Source: Borrelia duttonii Ly | GTDB taxonomy: Bacteria > Spirochaetota > Spirochaetia > Borreliales > Borreliaceae | Assembly: GCF_000019685.1 (NCBI RefSeq) | Contig: NC_011229.1 | Span: 310,001 to 374,000, forward strand | Direction: 5' to 3' | DNA: 64,000 nt | Shown here: positions 55,704 through 64,000 of the stretch, in pieces | Position numbering within the stretch: the first letter of the stretch is position 1 | Layout of the letters: each line of letters begins with the position of its first letter | Notes under the pieces: generated by a model | Databases searched by the model: none | What the model saw: only the letters and a program-made list of their open reading frames with translations | What the model was told of the DNA's origin: nothing | Position numbers and translations under genes: made by a program

Positions 55704-57797
55704 CTACATTTTAGAAAGTTTTTTAATATAACTTGAACTCAAAATAGCTTTTTTCCCATTTTTCAAACTAATCTTAAGAAATGGTCCACCATCTTGGTAC
55801 CACTTATCAACAATAATGCCATTCTCACCATTATAAATTATATAATCGCCAATATTAAAATTTTTATTATCACTTCGTGTAAAAAAAAATTTAAAATTAT
55901 CTTTCAAATATTCTGGAACAAAAACAATATCATAATTATCCTTATGGATCTCTTGAAAAAAAACTGATATAGCTGTATTTTTTAATATTCCTCTAAAAAA
56001 TCTTTGCAAATTTATTGTAATAAAAAGTTCGAATTTAGCCCTAGTAATAGCAACATAAAAAAGTCTCCTCTCTTCTTCTAATCTATCAGCTGTCAATTCT
56101 TCAATCTCAGCAGGTAATAAACCTTTCTCAAGACCAGATATTATTACCCTATCAAACTCAAGTCCTTTAACGCCATGAATTGAAGAGAGTAACACACTAG
56201 ATGCAAAATCTCCATGAACTAAAGGAGACAAAGACGAATTTTCAAGAAATATCACAAGACCTTCAAAACTACCAGAATATTCAACTCCACTACTAATAAG
56301 CTCATCAATATTTTTTGATTTCTCATCCTTATCAAATTTTTGATAATAATTCCAAATTCCAAATCCCATTGTAACATCTTTAATAAATTCAGATAAATTT
56401 ACATATATACCCTTTTGTATATTTTCTTTTAATTCATCATATAAACTTAAAAATATATCAAGAGAATCTCTTGCTTTTCCTTTAAGATTTTTAACAACTT
56501 TTCTACTTGCAAGCATTAAGTCAAGATTCACATCAGTATCATTTAATGTCGCAATTATCTTATCAATGGTAGTTTTACCAAGACCTCTTGCAGGCTTATT
56601 TATTATTCTCAAAAAAGATACTTTATCTTTTTTATTTACAAAAAGTCTTAACAAAGATATGACATCCTTAATTTCTTCTCTTTCATAGAATCTAATTGAA
56701 CCTAATATTTTATGCGCAATATTATTTTTAAAAAAAGCCTTCTCAAATTGCAAAGACTGATGATTAAATCTATAAAGAACAGCTGTTTCAAGCTTATTTT
56801 CAATAAGAAAATTTGCAAAATACTCAGCTTCTTCTGTAGGATTTTGAAATATAAAAATTTTTATTTTTTTACCTATCTTATTTTCCGTAGCTATTACTTT
56901 ATCATACCTATTTTGATTTTTTGAAATAATATTATTTGCAACATTGACAATACTTAAACTAGAACGATAATTTTGGACCAAATAATATTTAGACACATTA
57001 TCAAATGTTCTTTCAAATTCAAGAATATTTTCAACTCTAGCACCTCTAAAAGAATATATAGACTGATCCTCATCTCCCACTACCATAAAATATGCATCTT
57101 TATAATACAGTTCTCTTAAAAACAAAAACTGTGAATAATTAGTATCTTGATATTCATCCACAAAAATAGCCTTAAATCTTTTTTGCACCCTCATTCTAAT
57201 ATTTTCGCAATTTTGTAACATCAAAACAGATTTAAGAATAAGATCGGCAAAATCAAAAGCATTACTTTTAGATTTTTCCTGTTCATAAAATTCAATCTCA
57301 GAATAAATTTTATCATCAAAACCACAATTATTATGTAAAGAATAATTCTCCTTATATTTCAATATTGACGATGTTACATACTTGGCACATTCAATATTTG
57401 ATGCAAGTCCAATTTGTTTAACAAATTTAACAACATCATTAACATCCCAAATTGTAAAATTTGAATCATAATTTTCATCATATTCTTTAAAGTAAAGTCG
57501 CAAAAGCCAAGCACCAAAAGAATGAAAAGTTTGAATATGTAAAGACCTATCAAAATTAAAAAGAGAATTCAATCTAAAATTCATTTCACGTGCTGCTTTA
57601 TTTGTAAACGTTAAAGCAAGAATTTCTTCTGGTTTTACTTTACCTTCATTTATTAAATGCGCAAACTTAGCTGTTATAACCCTCGTCTTACCACTGCCTG
57701 GCCCTGCCAAAACAAGAATGGGGTTCGTAGTATCATCAAAGACAATTTGCTTTTGATCAAAATTTAAACTAAAAAGAAATTTTTGTATTTCACTCAT
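55704..57797 (-). CDS. uvrD: ATP-dependent 3'-5' DNA helicase UvrD/PcrA
   Basis: A 697-residue superfamily 1A helicase. Motif I is LAGPGSGKTRVITAKFAHLI, motif II is FVDEYQDTN, motif III VVGDEDQSIYSFRGA, motif V SIHGVKGLEFDRVIISGLE and motif VI EERRLFYVAITRAK. The last 50 residues form a PcrA-like Tudor domain (GDYIIYNGENGIIVDKWYQD). It works in repair and clearing of replication forks. I use the ATG at 57797, which shares one base with the stop of the RodZ-like gene, rather than the TTG one codon before. Confidence 0.95.
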   Translation of the reverse strand: MSEIQKFLFSLNFDQKQIVFDDTTNPILVLAGPGSGKTRVITAKFAHLINEGKVKPEEILALTFTNKAAREMNFRLNSLFNFDRSLHIQTFHSFGAWLLRLYFKEYDENYDSNFTIWDVNDVVKFVKQIGLASNIECAKYVTSSILKYKENYSLHNNCGFDDKIYSEIEFYEQEKSKSNAFDFADLILKSVLMLQNCENIRMRVQKRFKAIFVDEYQDTNYSQFLFLRELYYKDAYFMVVGDEDQSIYSFRGARVENILEFERTFDNVSKYYLVQNYRSSLSIVNVANNIISKNQNRYDKVIATENKIGKKIKIFIFQNPTEEAEYFANFLIENKLETAVLYRFNHQSLQFEKAFFKNNIAHKILGSIRFYEREEIKDVISLLRLFVNKKDKVSFLRIINKPARGLGKTTIDKIIATLNDTDVNLDLMLASRKVVKNLKGKARDSLDIFLSLYDELKENIQKGIYVNLSEFIKDVTMGFGIWNYYQKFDKDEKSKNIDELISSGVEYSGSFEGLVIFLENSSLSPLVHGDFASSVLLSSIHGVKGLEFDRVIISGLEKGLLPAEIEELTADRLEEERRLFYVAITRAKFELFITINLQRFFRGILKNTAISVFFQEIHKDNYDIVFVPEYLKDNFKFFFTRSDNKNFNIGDYIIYNGENGIIVDKWYQDGGPFLKISLKNGKKAILSSSYIKKLSKM

Positions 57798-58999
57798 CAA
57801 TAAACTTCAGAAACTTTAAGATCAAAACCACCTGGTGTTTTTAACCAAAAAAATTGAATTGCTATCATTTCACTTCCATAACTTTTTAAAACAGAAGTAA
57901 CATCCTTACCTTGAAGAACAATATTAACATCAGAAAGTCTTGTAAAAAACAAAATTAAAGACTTTTTAAAATTTAAATTTAAAGGATCACTTCCCTTCAA
58001 TAAAAGCAAAGACTTACCATAAAGATTATTCTCATCAACATATCGTAAAAACGTATCATTTAAAAAATTAATTGATAAATTAATATCAGAAATATTTGTA
58101 GAAGAATATACTGTAGGATATTCACTAATCACTCTATTTTTAGGACCATTAACTTCAAATCCCCAATTTACAACATTAAATCTATTAGAAAGATTGGTCT
58201 CAAAAACATATTCAACATTAAGCATAAAAGATTCCAAACTTACATGAGCCTTTCTAACCTTATCTTGAGAATAATTATCATATACAATTTTAACTCTTAT
58301 ATTACCATTCAAATCAACTTCTCGAAATTTGCCTAAATTAAAAACATATTGCTCATTTTCTAAATCATTTGTAATAACCAAATCATCGTTCATAAAAGAA
58401 ACTCTATATTTTGCAATAGAATTTCCAAAAATTAAGGACAAAAAATCACCTTCTCCAAGCACAACATTCCAAAAATTTTCTTTATCAAATAAAACCTCAT
58501 GAACCTCTGGTACTCTTTTTCCAACATAATTTGCCTTAAAAATTCTTCCTAAAATTTGTTTAAAACCACTAATATTTGTAACTACAAACACTAGAAATAC
58601 AATCCCAACCACTCCCACTAATATCTTAATTATCTTAGAAAAACCTATATTAGTTATATCAAAATATTTATTTCCAAGCTTACTCTCACTTACAAAAGTT
58701 ACACTACCATTTTGATCATCAGACTTAATACCAATATAATTACTATTAAGTCTTCTCTTATATTCTTTAAAGAGAGATGAAACATACCAAACATCAACTC
58801 CCAAATATTCACTATAAGTCCTTAAAAAACCCACAGCCAAAACTTCATTTGGAAATGATTCAATATTAGAATCTTCAAGTGCTCTAAGATATTTAATAGA
58901 AATCCTAATATCATCAGCTATCATCTCCAAAGTAAAGCCCTTATCAATCCGAGTTTTTTTTAAAAAATCTCCAAATCTAATGAAATCGCTTCTGTCCAT
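57797..58999 (-). CDS. RodZ-like HTH membrane protein
   Basis: A 400-residue protein with an N-terminal HTH domain of the RodZ type (FGDFLKKTRIDKGFTLEMIA, then EVLAVGFLRTYSEYLGVD), one membrane helix at about 128-147 and a periplasmic beta-rich part. RodZ links the MreB cytoskeleton to wall growth. The C-terminal domain is longer than in enteric RodZ and contains several strand pairs of unknown fold. It lies after lolA (gap 11) and shares one base with uvrD. Confidence 0.85.
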   Translation of the reverse strand: MDRSDFIRFGDFLKKTRIDKGFTLEMIADDIRISIKYLRALEDSNIESFPNEVLAVGFLRTYSEYLGVDVWYVSSLFKEYKRRLNSNYIGIKSDDQNGSVTFVSESKLGNKYFDITNIGFSKIIKILVGVVGIVFLVFVVTNISGFKQILGRIFKANYVGKRVPEVHEVLFDKENFWNVVLGEGDFLSLIFGNSIAKYRVSFMNDDLVITNDLENEQYVFNLGKFREVDLNGNIRVKIVYDNYSQDKVRKAHVSLESFMLNVEYVFETNLSNRFNVVNWGFEVNGPKNRVISEYPTVYSSTNISDINLSINFLNDTFLRYVDENNLYGKSLLLLKGSDPLNLNFKKSLILFFTRLSDVNIVLQGKDVTSVLKSYGSEMIAIQFFWLKTPGGFDLKVSEVY

Positions 59000-59010
59000 A
59001 TATTAACACC

Positions 59011-59688
59011 TCAGGTCTTTTTAACATCATATAAAAAATTATCCACCTTATTTGCATTCTTAGGCAGATCATATTTAAATTTACTATCAGAAATTCCAAC
59101 ATTAAACTTGACAGACAAAAGATCAATCACTATTTCTCTACCACCACCTGTAGGATAAGCAATAACTCTTCTAATTGCACCACTTGGTGTAAAGGCAATC
59201 ATAAAAGAATCAATTGTGGCAGCACCTTTATAAAGCCGTCTTGAAAAAGTCAGTTTCATAAAATTTTCAGCCCCTCCCCTTCCCCCAGATTCATCAAGAG
59301 GTTCTAAATTGGGAGAATTAGTATAAGATACACTATACTCAGTACTCAAAATATTCATAAAACCACTTCCCGATTTTCCCATAGTTAACTGTTGTCTAAA
59401 AGAAGTACCAAGAGACGGAACATAAATGGTCAAAAATTCTCCATCACTCACAAAGACCTGATTATTTGAATCTAAATTAATAATAAATTTATCGGGAGAT
59501 TTATATAACAAAGTTCCTGTCTGTTTAAGACCTTTTATATTAAGACTAATCTTAGCCTGCATATCATTTACATTTTGATATTTTGAATGAACCTCCTCAA
59601 AATATTGATTGGCAGATATTTGGGCAAAAAGCAAATAAGGAGATATAATTAATATTATCTTTTTTATTTTGTTCATTATAAAACTCAT
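59011..59688 (-). CDS. lolA: Outer-membrane lipoprotein carrier LolA
   Basis: A 225-residue periplasmic carrier with a signal peptide (KKIILIISPYLLFAQISA) and the LolA fold: YQNVNDMQAKISLNIKGLKQ, GTLLYKSPDKFIINLDSNNQ, SDGEFLTIYVP. It shuttles lipoproteins across the periplasm, central in this lipoprotein-rich genus, and no LolB is known there. There are two possible ATG starts, 59688 and 59676, neither with a clear ribosome site. It is divergent from rqcH. Confidence 0.92.
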   Translation of the reverse strand: MSFIMNKIKKIILIISPYLLFAQISANQYFEEVHSKYQNVNDMQAKISLNIKGLKQTGTLLYKSPDKFIINLDSNNQVFVSDGEFLTIYVPSLGTSFRQQLTMGKSGSGFMNILSTEYSVSYTNSPNLEPLDESGGRGGAENFMKLTFSRRLYKGAATIDSFMIAFTPSGAIRRVIAYPTGGGREIVIDLLSVKFNVGISDSKFKYDLPKNANKVDNFLYDVKKT

Positions 59689-59744
59689 ACACTAATTAAG
59701 CTACATTTAATAACAAATACAACTCTAAATACCAATAGTACAAC

Positions 59745-59773
59745 TTGTCATAATAAGCTATTATTTATAATAT
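59745..59773 (+). promoter_or_regulatory. Candidate promoter of rqcH
   Basis: TTGTCA (59745-59750) and TAATAT (59768-59773) are separated by 17 bases; an overlapping TATAAT sits two bases earlier. The leader would be about 50 bases long and contains AAAGGAG before the ATG at 59828. Confidence 0.5.
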
Positions 59774-59827
59774 ACCATTTTGTAAACTAATAATAAACAT
59801 ATTTAGCAAAAGATCAAAGGAGATAAA

Positions 59828-61237
59828 ATGTCATTAAACTATCACGAAATAAACATTTTGCTTGAAGAATTGCCATTAATAAATTCATTTTTAAAAAAAA
59901 TAAAACAACCTAATTACAAAAACTTGGTTATAGAATTTTACAATAAATCAACAGATGAAAAAAATTTTAATGTATTAATATCTCTAGATTCACAAAAAAC
60001 AAGAATTCACAAAACAAATAAAAAATTTGAAAATATCAAACCTCCTCTAAGATTTTTTGAATTTTTAAAATCAAAAGTCACAAATGGCAAAGTATGCGAA
60101 GCACATCAAATAAAAAATGAAAGAATAATTTTAATAAAAATAAATAAAAACCAAAATTATTATTGTATTTTCATAAAATTATGGGCATCTTCTCCTAATA
60201 TAATTGTCACAGACACAAATTTTAAAATTCTTGATGCATACTACAGAAGACCAAAATCAAAAGAAATAACAGGTGAAATATTTACAAAAGCCAAAAAAAT
60301 TATTGAAAATAACGATATAACTGAGAAAAAAGAAGTCAAACTCAAAAATGAATATGACAATAAATTACCATACTCAACATTCATTGAAAATTACTATGAC
60401 AACTTAAAAATAAAAGAAACTAAAACACATAATACAGAAATGTTTAATAAAACATATGAACAAGAAAAAATCAACTTAGAAAGAAAAATATACTCTCTAA
60501 ACAAGCAATTAATTTCAATGGACATAATAGAAACTCATAAAGAAAAAGGTGAAATGATTTTATCAAATATAAACAAAATTAAAAAAGGAATGAGTGAAAT
60601 TACTTTACAAAACAACAATGGAGAAGAAATTAAAATAACATTAGAAAAAAAATTATCTCCTCAAGATAATGCTTTAAAATATTTTAAAACATACAAAAAA
60701 AACAAAAATTTTCTTAAGATTGTACAAGAACAATTAAAAAATGCAAAAACACAATATAACACATTAATATCAAACACAACTTATACAAAAGAAAAAAACC
60801 ATACAACTCTGACTGATGAAAAAACAACAAAACAAAAAATCATTAAAAAAACATCTATTGGGCTCCATTTTATATCTCATGGATTTGAAATTATTGTGGG
60901 AAGAAATGCAAAAGAAAATGACGAACTATTAAGAAGTTGGGCAAAAGGAAATGATTATTGGTTACATACAAGAGATTATCCTGGTGCTTATGTATTTATT
61001 AGAAATAAAAAAAACAAAACACCTCCTCTTGAAGTTTTAATAGATGCTGGTAATTTATGTGTATTTTATACAAAGCCAGCAAAACAAGCGGGAAAAGCTG
61101 ACCTTTACTATACCAATGTCAAATATTTAAGAAAAATTAAAGGAGAAAAAAAAGGACTTGTAATACCTCACAGAGAAAAAAATTTAGACATCAAATTAGA
61201 TCTCAAAATATTAAACAAACTTAAAAACAAAAATTAA
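59828..61237 (+). CDS. rqcH: Ribosome rescue factor RqcH/NFACT protein (fibronectin-binding protein homologue)
   Basis: A 469-residue NFACT-family protein. An NFACT-N domain spans about residues 1-165, a coiled-coil middle about 205-320 includes LSPQDNALKYFKTYKKNKNF, and the NFACT-R domain (TSIGLHFISHGFEIIVGRNA, then WAKGNDYWLHTRDYPGAYVF) follows. RqcH binds stalled 50S subunits and adds Ala tails. The protein is about 100 residues shorter than usual, and the helix-hairpin-helix region after NFACT-N looks missing. The Borrelia homologue has also been described as fibronectin-binding. AAAGGAG precedes the ATG. Confidence 0.9.
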   Translation: MSLNYHEINILLEELPLINSFLKKIKQPNYKNLVIEFYNKSTDEKNFNVLISLDSQKTRIHKTNKKFENIKPPLRFFEFLKSKVTNGKVCEAHQIKNERIILIKINKNQNYYCIFIKLWASSPNIIVTDTNFKILDAYYRRPKSKEITGEIFTKAKKIIENNDITEKKEVKLKNEYDNKLPYSTFIENYYDNLKIKETKTHNTEMFNKTYEQEKINLERKIYSLNKQLISMDIIETHKEKGEMILSNINKIKKGMSEITLQNNNGEEIKITLEKKLSPQDNALKYFKTYKKNKNFLKIVQEQLKNAKTQYNTLISNTTYTKEKNHTTLTDEKTTKQKIIKKTSIGLHFISHGFEIIVGRNAKENDELLRSWAKGNDYWLHTRDYPGAYVFIRNKKNKTPPLEVLIDAGNLCVFYTKPAKQAGKADLYYTNVKYLRKIKGEKKGLVIPHREKNLDIKLDLKILNKLKNKN

Positions 61238-61295
61238 GTTTATAATATATCCTAACTTAAATCTAAAAATTAAATGACAAGTTCTTTCAAAAATA

Positions 61296-61324
61296 TTGTT
61301 ATTGGGGATTAAAAAGCATAAAAT
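61296..61324 (+). promoter_or_regulatory. Promoter of pyk
   Basis: TTGTTA is followed after exactly 17 bases by TAAAAT (61319-61324). The transcript would start near 61331, leaving a leader of about 20 bases that contains the TAGGAG ribosome site before the ATG at 61351. Confidence 0.65.
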
Positions 61325-61350
61325 TTAAATACTGTAGGAGAAAAATAAAT

Positions 61351-62784
61351 ATGATACAAAAATTAACAAAAATAGTAGCAACAATATCAGATCTAAGATG
61401 CGATCCAGAACATATAAAAGAATTATATGAAGCAGGTGTAAATGTAATACGACTAAACACTGCTCATCAATCACATGCCGATGCAATAAAAGTCATAAAT
61501 AACGTTAGACAAGTTTCAAATAAAATAGCATTAATGATTGATACAAAAGGACCAGAAGTTAGAACAGCTAATATTGAAAAGCCTATTACTGTTCAAATAG
61601 GAGACAAAGTAATAATCTCTACAACACCTATAAATGATTCTAATGCATTTCAAACTAACTATGATGGATTTGTTAATGAAGTTCCAAATGGAGCAAAAAT
61701 TCTAATTGATGATGGTGAACTTGAAATGATTGTCATCGAAAAATCTGCAGATAAGTTAATTTGCCAAATTAAAAATGATGGACAAATTAAAAACAAAAAA
61801 TCAATAAATACACCGGGAATTTCACTAAAATTACAATCCGTTACTGATAAAGACAAAGGCTTTATTGAACTTGCAGCAAAACAAAATATTGATTTTATTG
61901 CACATTCTTTTGTAAGGCATGCACAAGATATTCAAGACGTCAAAGATATATTAAACGCCGCAGGAAATCCAGACGTAAAAATTATTTCCAAAGTCGAAAA
62001 CCAAGAAGGAATTGATAACATAGAAGAAATTGCCAAAGCTTCCTACGGAATTATGGTTGCAAGGGGAGATATGGGAGTTGAAATACCTGCTGAAGATGTT
62101 CCTTTAGCACAAATTAAAATAACTAAAACCTGCATTAAGTACGGCATACCTGTAATTACAGCAACGCAAATGTTGCACACAATGATTGAAAATCCAAGAC
62201 CTACAAGAGCAGAAGTATCTGATGTTGCCAATGCAATTCTAAATGGTACAGACGCAATAATGCTATCTGGAGAGACAGCTTATGGAAAATATCCAATTGA
62301 AGCTGTTAAAATGATGACCAAAATTGCAAGAGAAGTCGAAAAATATAGAGAGCAAACACTGTTTCAAGATGAAATTTTCTGTAGCAAAAAAATAATAAGA
62401 AATTACATTATAAAATGTGCAATCGATGCAACTAAAATAATGCCTATTAAAGCTATTATCGTTGATTCACTTAAAGGAAGAACTGCCAGAATAATGGCAA
62501 CATATAGAGCAAGTGTGCCACTATTTATTACGACAAATAATGAAAGAATAGCAAGAGAATTATCACTCTCTTATGGTGTTTATTCTAATCTTGTTGAAAA
62601 CAATTTTAAAAGAACAAATGAATTTGTAGCAACTTCTCTTAAAATGCTTAAAACACAAGAAATAGTTAAAAATTCAGATATTATAGTAATTATTTCTGGA
62701 AATCCTAACAGAGATACCAATAAGGGTACAGAATTTATGGAAATAAACACAGTAGAAGAAGCAATTAAGGGACATAATTTATAA
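61351..62784 (+). CDS. pyk: Pyruvate kinase
   Basis: A 477-residue glycolytic pyruvate kinase. Recognisable blocks are TKIVATISDLRCDPEHIKEL, LMIDTKGPEVRTA, IISKVENQEGIDNIEEIAK, IMVARGDMGVEIPAEDVPLA (metal and substrate site) and TATQMLHTMIENPRPTRAEV, with GTDAIMLSGETAYGKYP. The motif after the first strand is RLNTAHQS where most family members have RxNFSHG, so a potassium-ligand Ser is Ala. The C-terminal domain ends after NTVEEAIKGHNL. It is the last step of the pathway shared with eno. Confidence 0.96.
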   Translation: MIQKLTKIVATISDLRCDPEHIKELYEAGVNVIRLNTAHQSHADAIKVINNVRQVSNKIALMIDTKGPEVRTANIEKPITVQIGDKVIISTTPINDSNAFQTNYDGFVNEVPNGAKILIDDGELEMIVIEKSADKLICQIKNDGQIKNKKSINTPGISLKLQSVTDKDKGFIELAAKQNIDFIAHSFVRHAQDIQDVKDILNAAGNPDVKIISKVENQEGIDNIEEIAKASYGIMVARGDMGVEIPAEDVPLAQIKITKTCIKYGIPVITATQMLHTMIENPRPTRAEVSDVANAILNGTDAIMLSGETAYGKYPIEAVKMMTKIAREVEKYREQTLFQDEIFCSKKIIRNYIIKCAIDATKIMPIKAIIVDSLKGRTARIMATYRASVPLFITTNNERIARELSLSYGVYSNLVENNFKRTNEFVATSLKMLKTQEIVKNSDIIVIISGNPNRDTNKGTEFMEINTVEEAIKGHNL

Positions 62785-63539
62785 ATAAAATAAGAAATAG
62801 TTTAGTTGATAACATTTTTTATCAAACTAATATAACACCAAAATTATTCAGCTTATATAAAAGAAAAACTCATAAAGCACTTTTAACTAGTTATGGGACT
62901 TATGAGTTTTTCTTAGATAAAATTGATATATTTAAAAAAATAATAACTTACAATACAAAAAACATATTTATATTTTCATATACAAAAGAAAATTCAAAGA
63001 TTAATATATCAACTCATAAAGCTTGGAAATTTTTTGATAAAACAATTGATGTTAATTTAGACATAATAAATTTAATAAAAAAATTTACATTTACAAATGT
63101 AGAAGACAAAATAATAGAAAATGATCACAAAATTGAAATTGTCTTAAATTTTATTAAAGATATAACACAAAATATCAAAATTATTCCCATTATTTTAGGT
63201 AACCCCAAAAACCAAACTATTAAAGAATATTGCACATTTTTAAAACCATTTACAACGCAAGAAGAAAATTCTTTTATATTTTTATCTCATTTTATTTCAC
63301 ACTCTACAAATCTAAATAAAGCTACCCAATTAGCAACAACCTTAAAACAACTCTTAAACACGTCTTCCTTAAATTCATCAATTTTACTAGAACATCACAA
63401 ATCACACAAAATATTCCCTGAAAATATAACTGCCCTTATTATAATTCATCAAATTTTTACCAACTTTGAATTTTTAAATCATCAAATCATTAACAATAAC
63501 AATGAATATTCAATAACAGAAAATATACTAATAAACTAA
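62778..63539 (+). CDS. MEMO-family-like open frame without a canonical start codon
   Basis: Codons stay open from just after the stop at 62775 to TAA at 63537-63539 (253 sense codons), yet none is ATG, GTG or TTG. The translation resembles the MEMO/AmmeMemoRadiSam-B family in order: ALLTSYGTYEFF for the PHAGYxYSG strand, INISTHKAWKFFDKTIDVNL for the W-x-T-P-L-G-x-x-x-V-D segment, ENDHKIEIVLNF for EHSxExQLPF, IKIIPIILGN for FKIVPxxxG, and FLSHFISHS for SSDFSHY. Most metal ligands are replaced. It overlaps the last two pyk codons in another frame. It is either a start-loss pseudogene or a gene with a rare start such as ATA or ATT. Confidence 0.6.
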   Translation, partial: FINKIRNSLVDNIFYQTNITPKLFSLYKRKTHKALLTSYGTYEFFLDKIDIFKKIITYNTKNIFIFSYTKENSKINISTHKAWKFFDKTIDVNLDIINLIKKFTFTNVEDKIIENDHKIEIVLNFIKDITQNIKIIPIILGNPKNQTIKEYCTFLKPFTTQEENSFIFLSHFISHSTNLNKATQLATTLKQLLNTSSLNSSILLEHHKSHKIFPENITALIIIHQIFTNFEFLNHQIINNNNEYSITENILIN

Positions 63540-63557
63540 ATTAATAAAAAATAGTCT

Positions 63558-63836
63558 TTAAATGAAATCATCAATTTTTTTATTATTTTTCTTTAAAAAA
63601 ACATTCAAACCTACTTTTGAAATACTTCTTAGAGTACTTGCAGAAATCTTAATACTAACATTTTTCCCAAGTTCTGGAATAAAAAATTTCTTATTTATTA
63701 AATTAACCTTAAAAGTTCTCTTAGTCTTAACACCAATATGTTGTCCTGCTCCACCTTTCTTTTTGGCAAGTCCCTTTCGTGGAACATTATTCCCAAACAT
63801 TGTCCTTTTTCCTGTAATTTCACATTCTCTCCCCAT
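63558..63836 (-). CDS. rpmB: 50S ribosomal protein L28
   Basis: A 92-residue L28 with the family start MGRECEITGKRTMFGNNVPR, KTKRTFKVNLINKKFFIPEL and VSIKISASTLRSISKVGLNV. It is slightly longer than enteric L28 (78). The ATG has AGGAG upstream, inside the end of the preceding gene's stop region. It converges with the MEMO-like frame after 18 bases. Confidence 0.97.
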   Translation of the reverse strand: MGRECEITGKRTMFGNNVPRKGLAKKKGGAGQHIGVKTKRTFKVNLINKKFFIPELGKNVSIKISASTLRSISKVGLNVFLKKNNKKIDDFI

Positions 63837-63845
63837 CTAAATCTC

Positions 63846-64000
63846 CTAAATTCCATTTTTCTTAGTTAGATACAAATCCATTAACTTTAAAAATAAAGTT
63901 AATCCTTCAATGATATTTTTAATTATACTACCAAAGTTTACATTATTGCCATAACTTTTTACAAGTTCAAGATCAAGTTCTTTCCAATTATAAATAAGTT
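63846..64000 (-). CDS. C-terminal end of an unknown gene (runs off window)
   Basis: An open frame enters from the window edge and ends at TAG (63846-63848). The last residues are LKLMDLYLTKKNGI, and about 51 codons are visible. It is helical with Leu, Lys and Asn, and no family is recognisable from this piece. It ends nine bases before rpmB and shares the region with that gene's ribosome site, so the two are probably in one transcript. Confidence 0.55.
   Translation of the reverse strand, partial: LIYNWKELDLELVKSYGNNVNFGSIIKNIIEGLTLFLKLMDLYLTKKNGI

Overview
The window is a gene-dense, very AT-rich piece of spirochaete chromosome. The gene order (flagellar basal body, hslUV, dprA, ftsZ/ftsA/divIB/ftsW/mraY/murF/ftsL/rsmH, cheW, oppA-oppA-oppBCDF, enolase, rpsI-rplM, gatCAB, uvrD, lolA, pyk, rpmB) and the protein sequences match the linear chromosome of Borrelia/Borreliella, roughly the stretch equivalent to BB0285-BB0351 of B. 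burgdorferi. Two oppA genes sit in tandem here, where I recall three in B. burgdorferi, so a relapsing-fever-group or other Borrelia is possible; I cannot fix the species. I see no insertion sequence, prophage, CRISPR array, tRNA or rRNA.

Bases 1-25804 hold 29 genes, all on the minus strand, with no gap longer than about 65 bases and many overlapping ends. In transcription order they are rlmE, cheW, nadK, four uncharacterised Borrelia genes, rsmH, ftsL, murF, mraY, ftsW, divIB, ftsA, ftsZ, a TPR lipoprotein, dprA, hslV, hslU, then flgB, flgC, fliE, fliF, fliG, fliH, fliI, fliJ, flbB and the start of fliK. The array joins division and wall synthesis to export-apparatus and basal-body assembly. 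A candidate sigma-70 -10 box in the 3' end of hslU probably starts the flgB motility operon.

Bases 25857-40379 are a mosaic: a eukaryote-like polyprenyl diphosphate synthase and a TPR protein on the plus strand; a nucleoside-type (BMP/PnrA) ABC importer on the minus strand; a FecR-domain protein; a lipoprotein locus with a 40-residue truncated copy in front of a LysM lipoprotein and a BamD-like lipoprotein; then a VWA-domain protein, the flagellar collar protein FlcA and an acyltransferase on the minus strand.

Bases 40579-48409 carry the oligopeptide importer (two OppA lipoproteins, OppB, OppC, OppD, OppF) on the plus strand. Bases 48534-64000 carry P26 (two carbohydrate-binding-like folds), eno, rpsI-rplM, a shortened aminotransferase-like protein with gatBAC, uvrD, a RodZ-like protein and lolA, then rqcH and pyk on the plus strand. 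After pyk lies a 253-codon open frame that resembles the MEMO family but has no ATG, GTG or TTG anywhere in frame. rpmB and the C-terminal end of an unknown gene close the window.

TTG start codons are common and are often fixed by a strong ribosome binding site. I found no new mobile or defence system. The most unusual content is the startless MEMO-like frame, the shrunken aminotransferase, the duplicated lipoprotein leader, the one-sided ABC ATPase and the block of four unknown envelope-type genes between rsmH and nadK.
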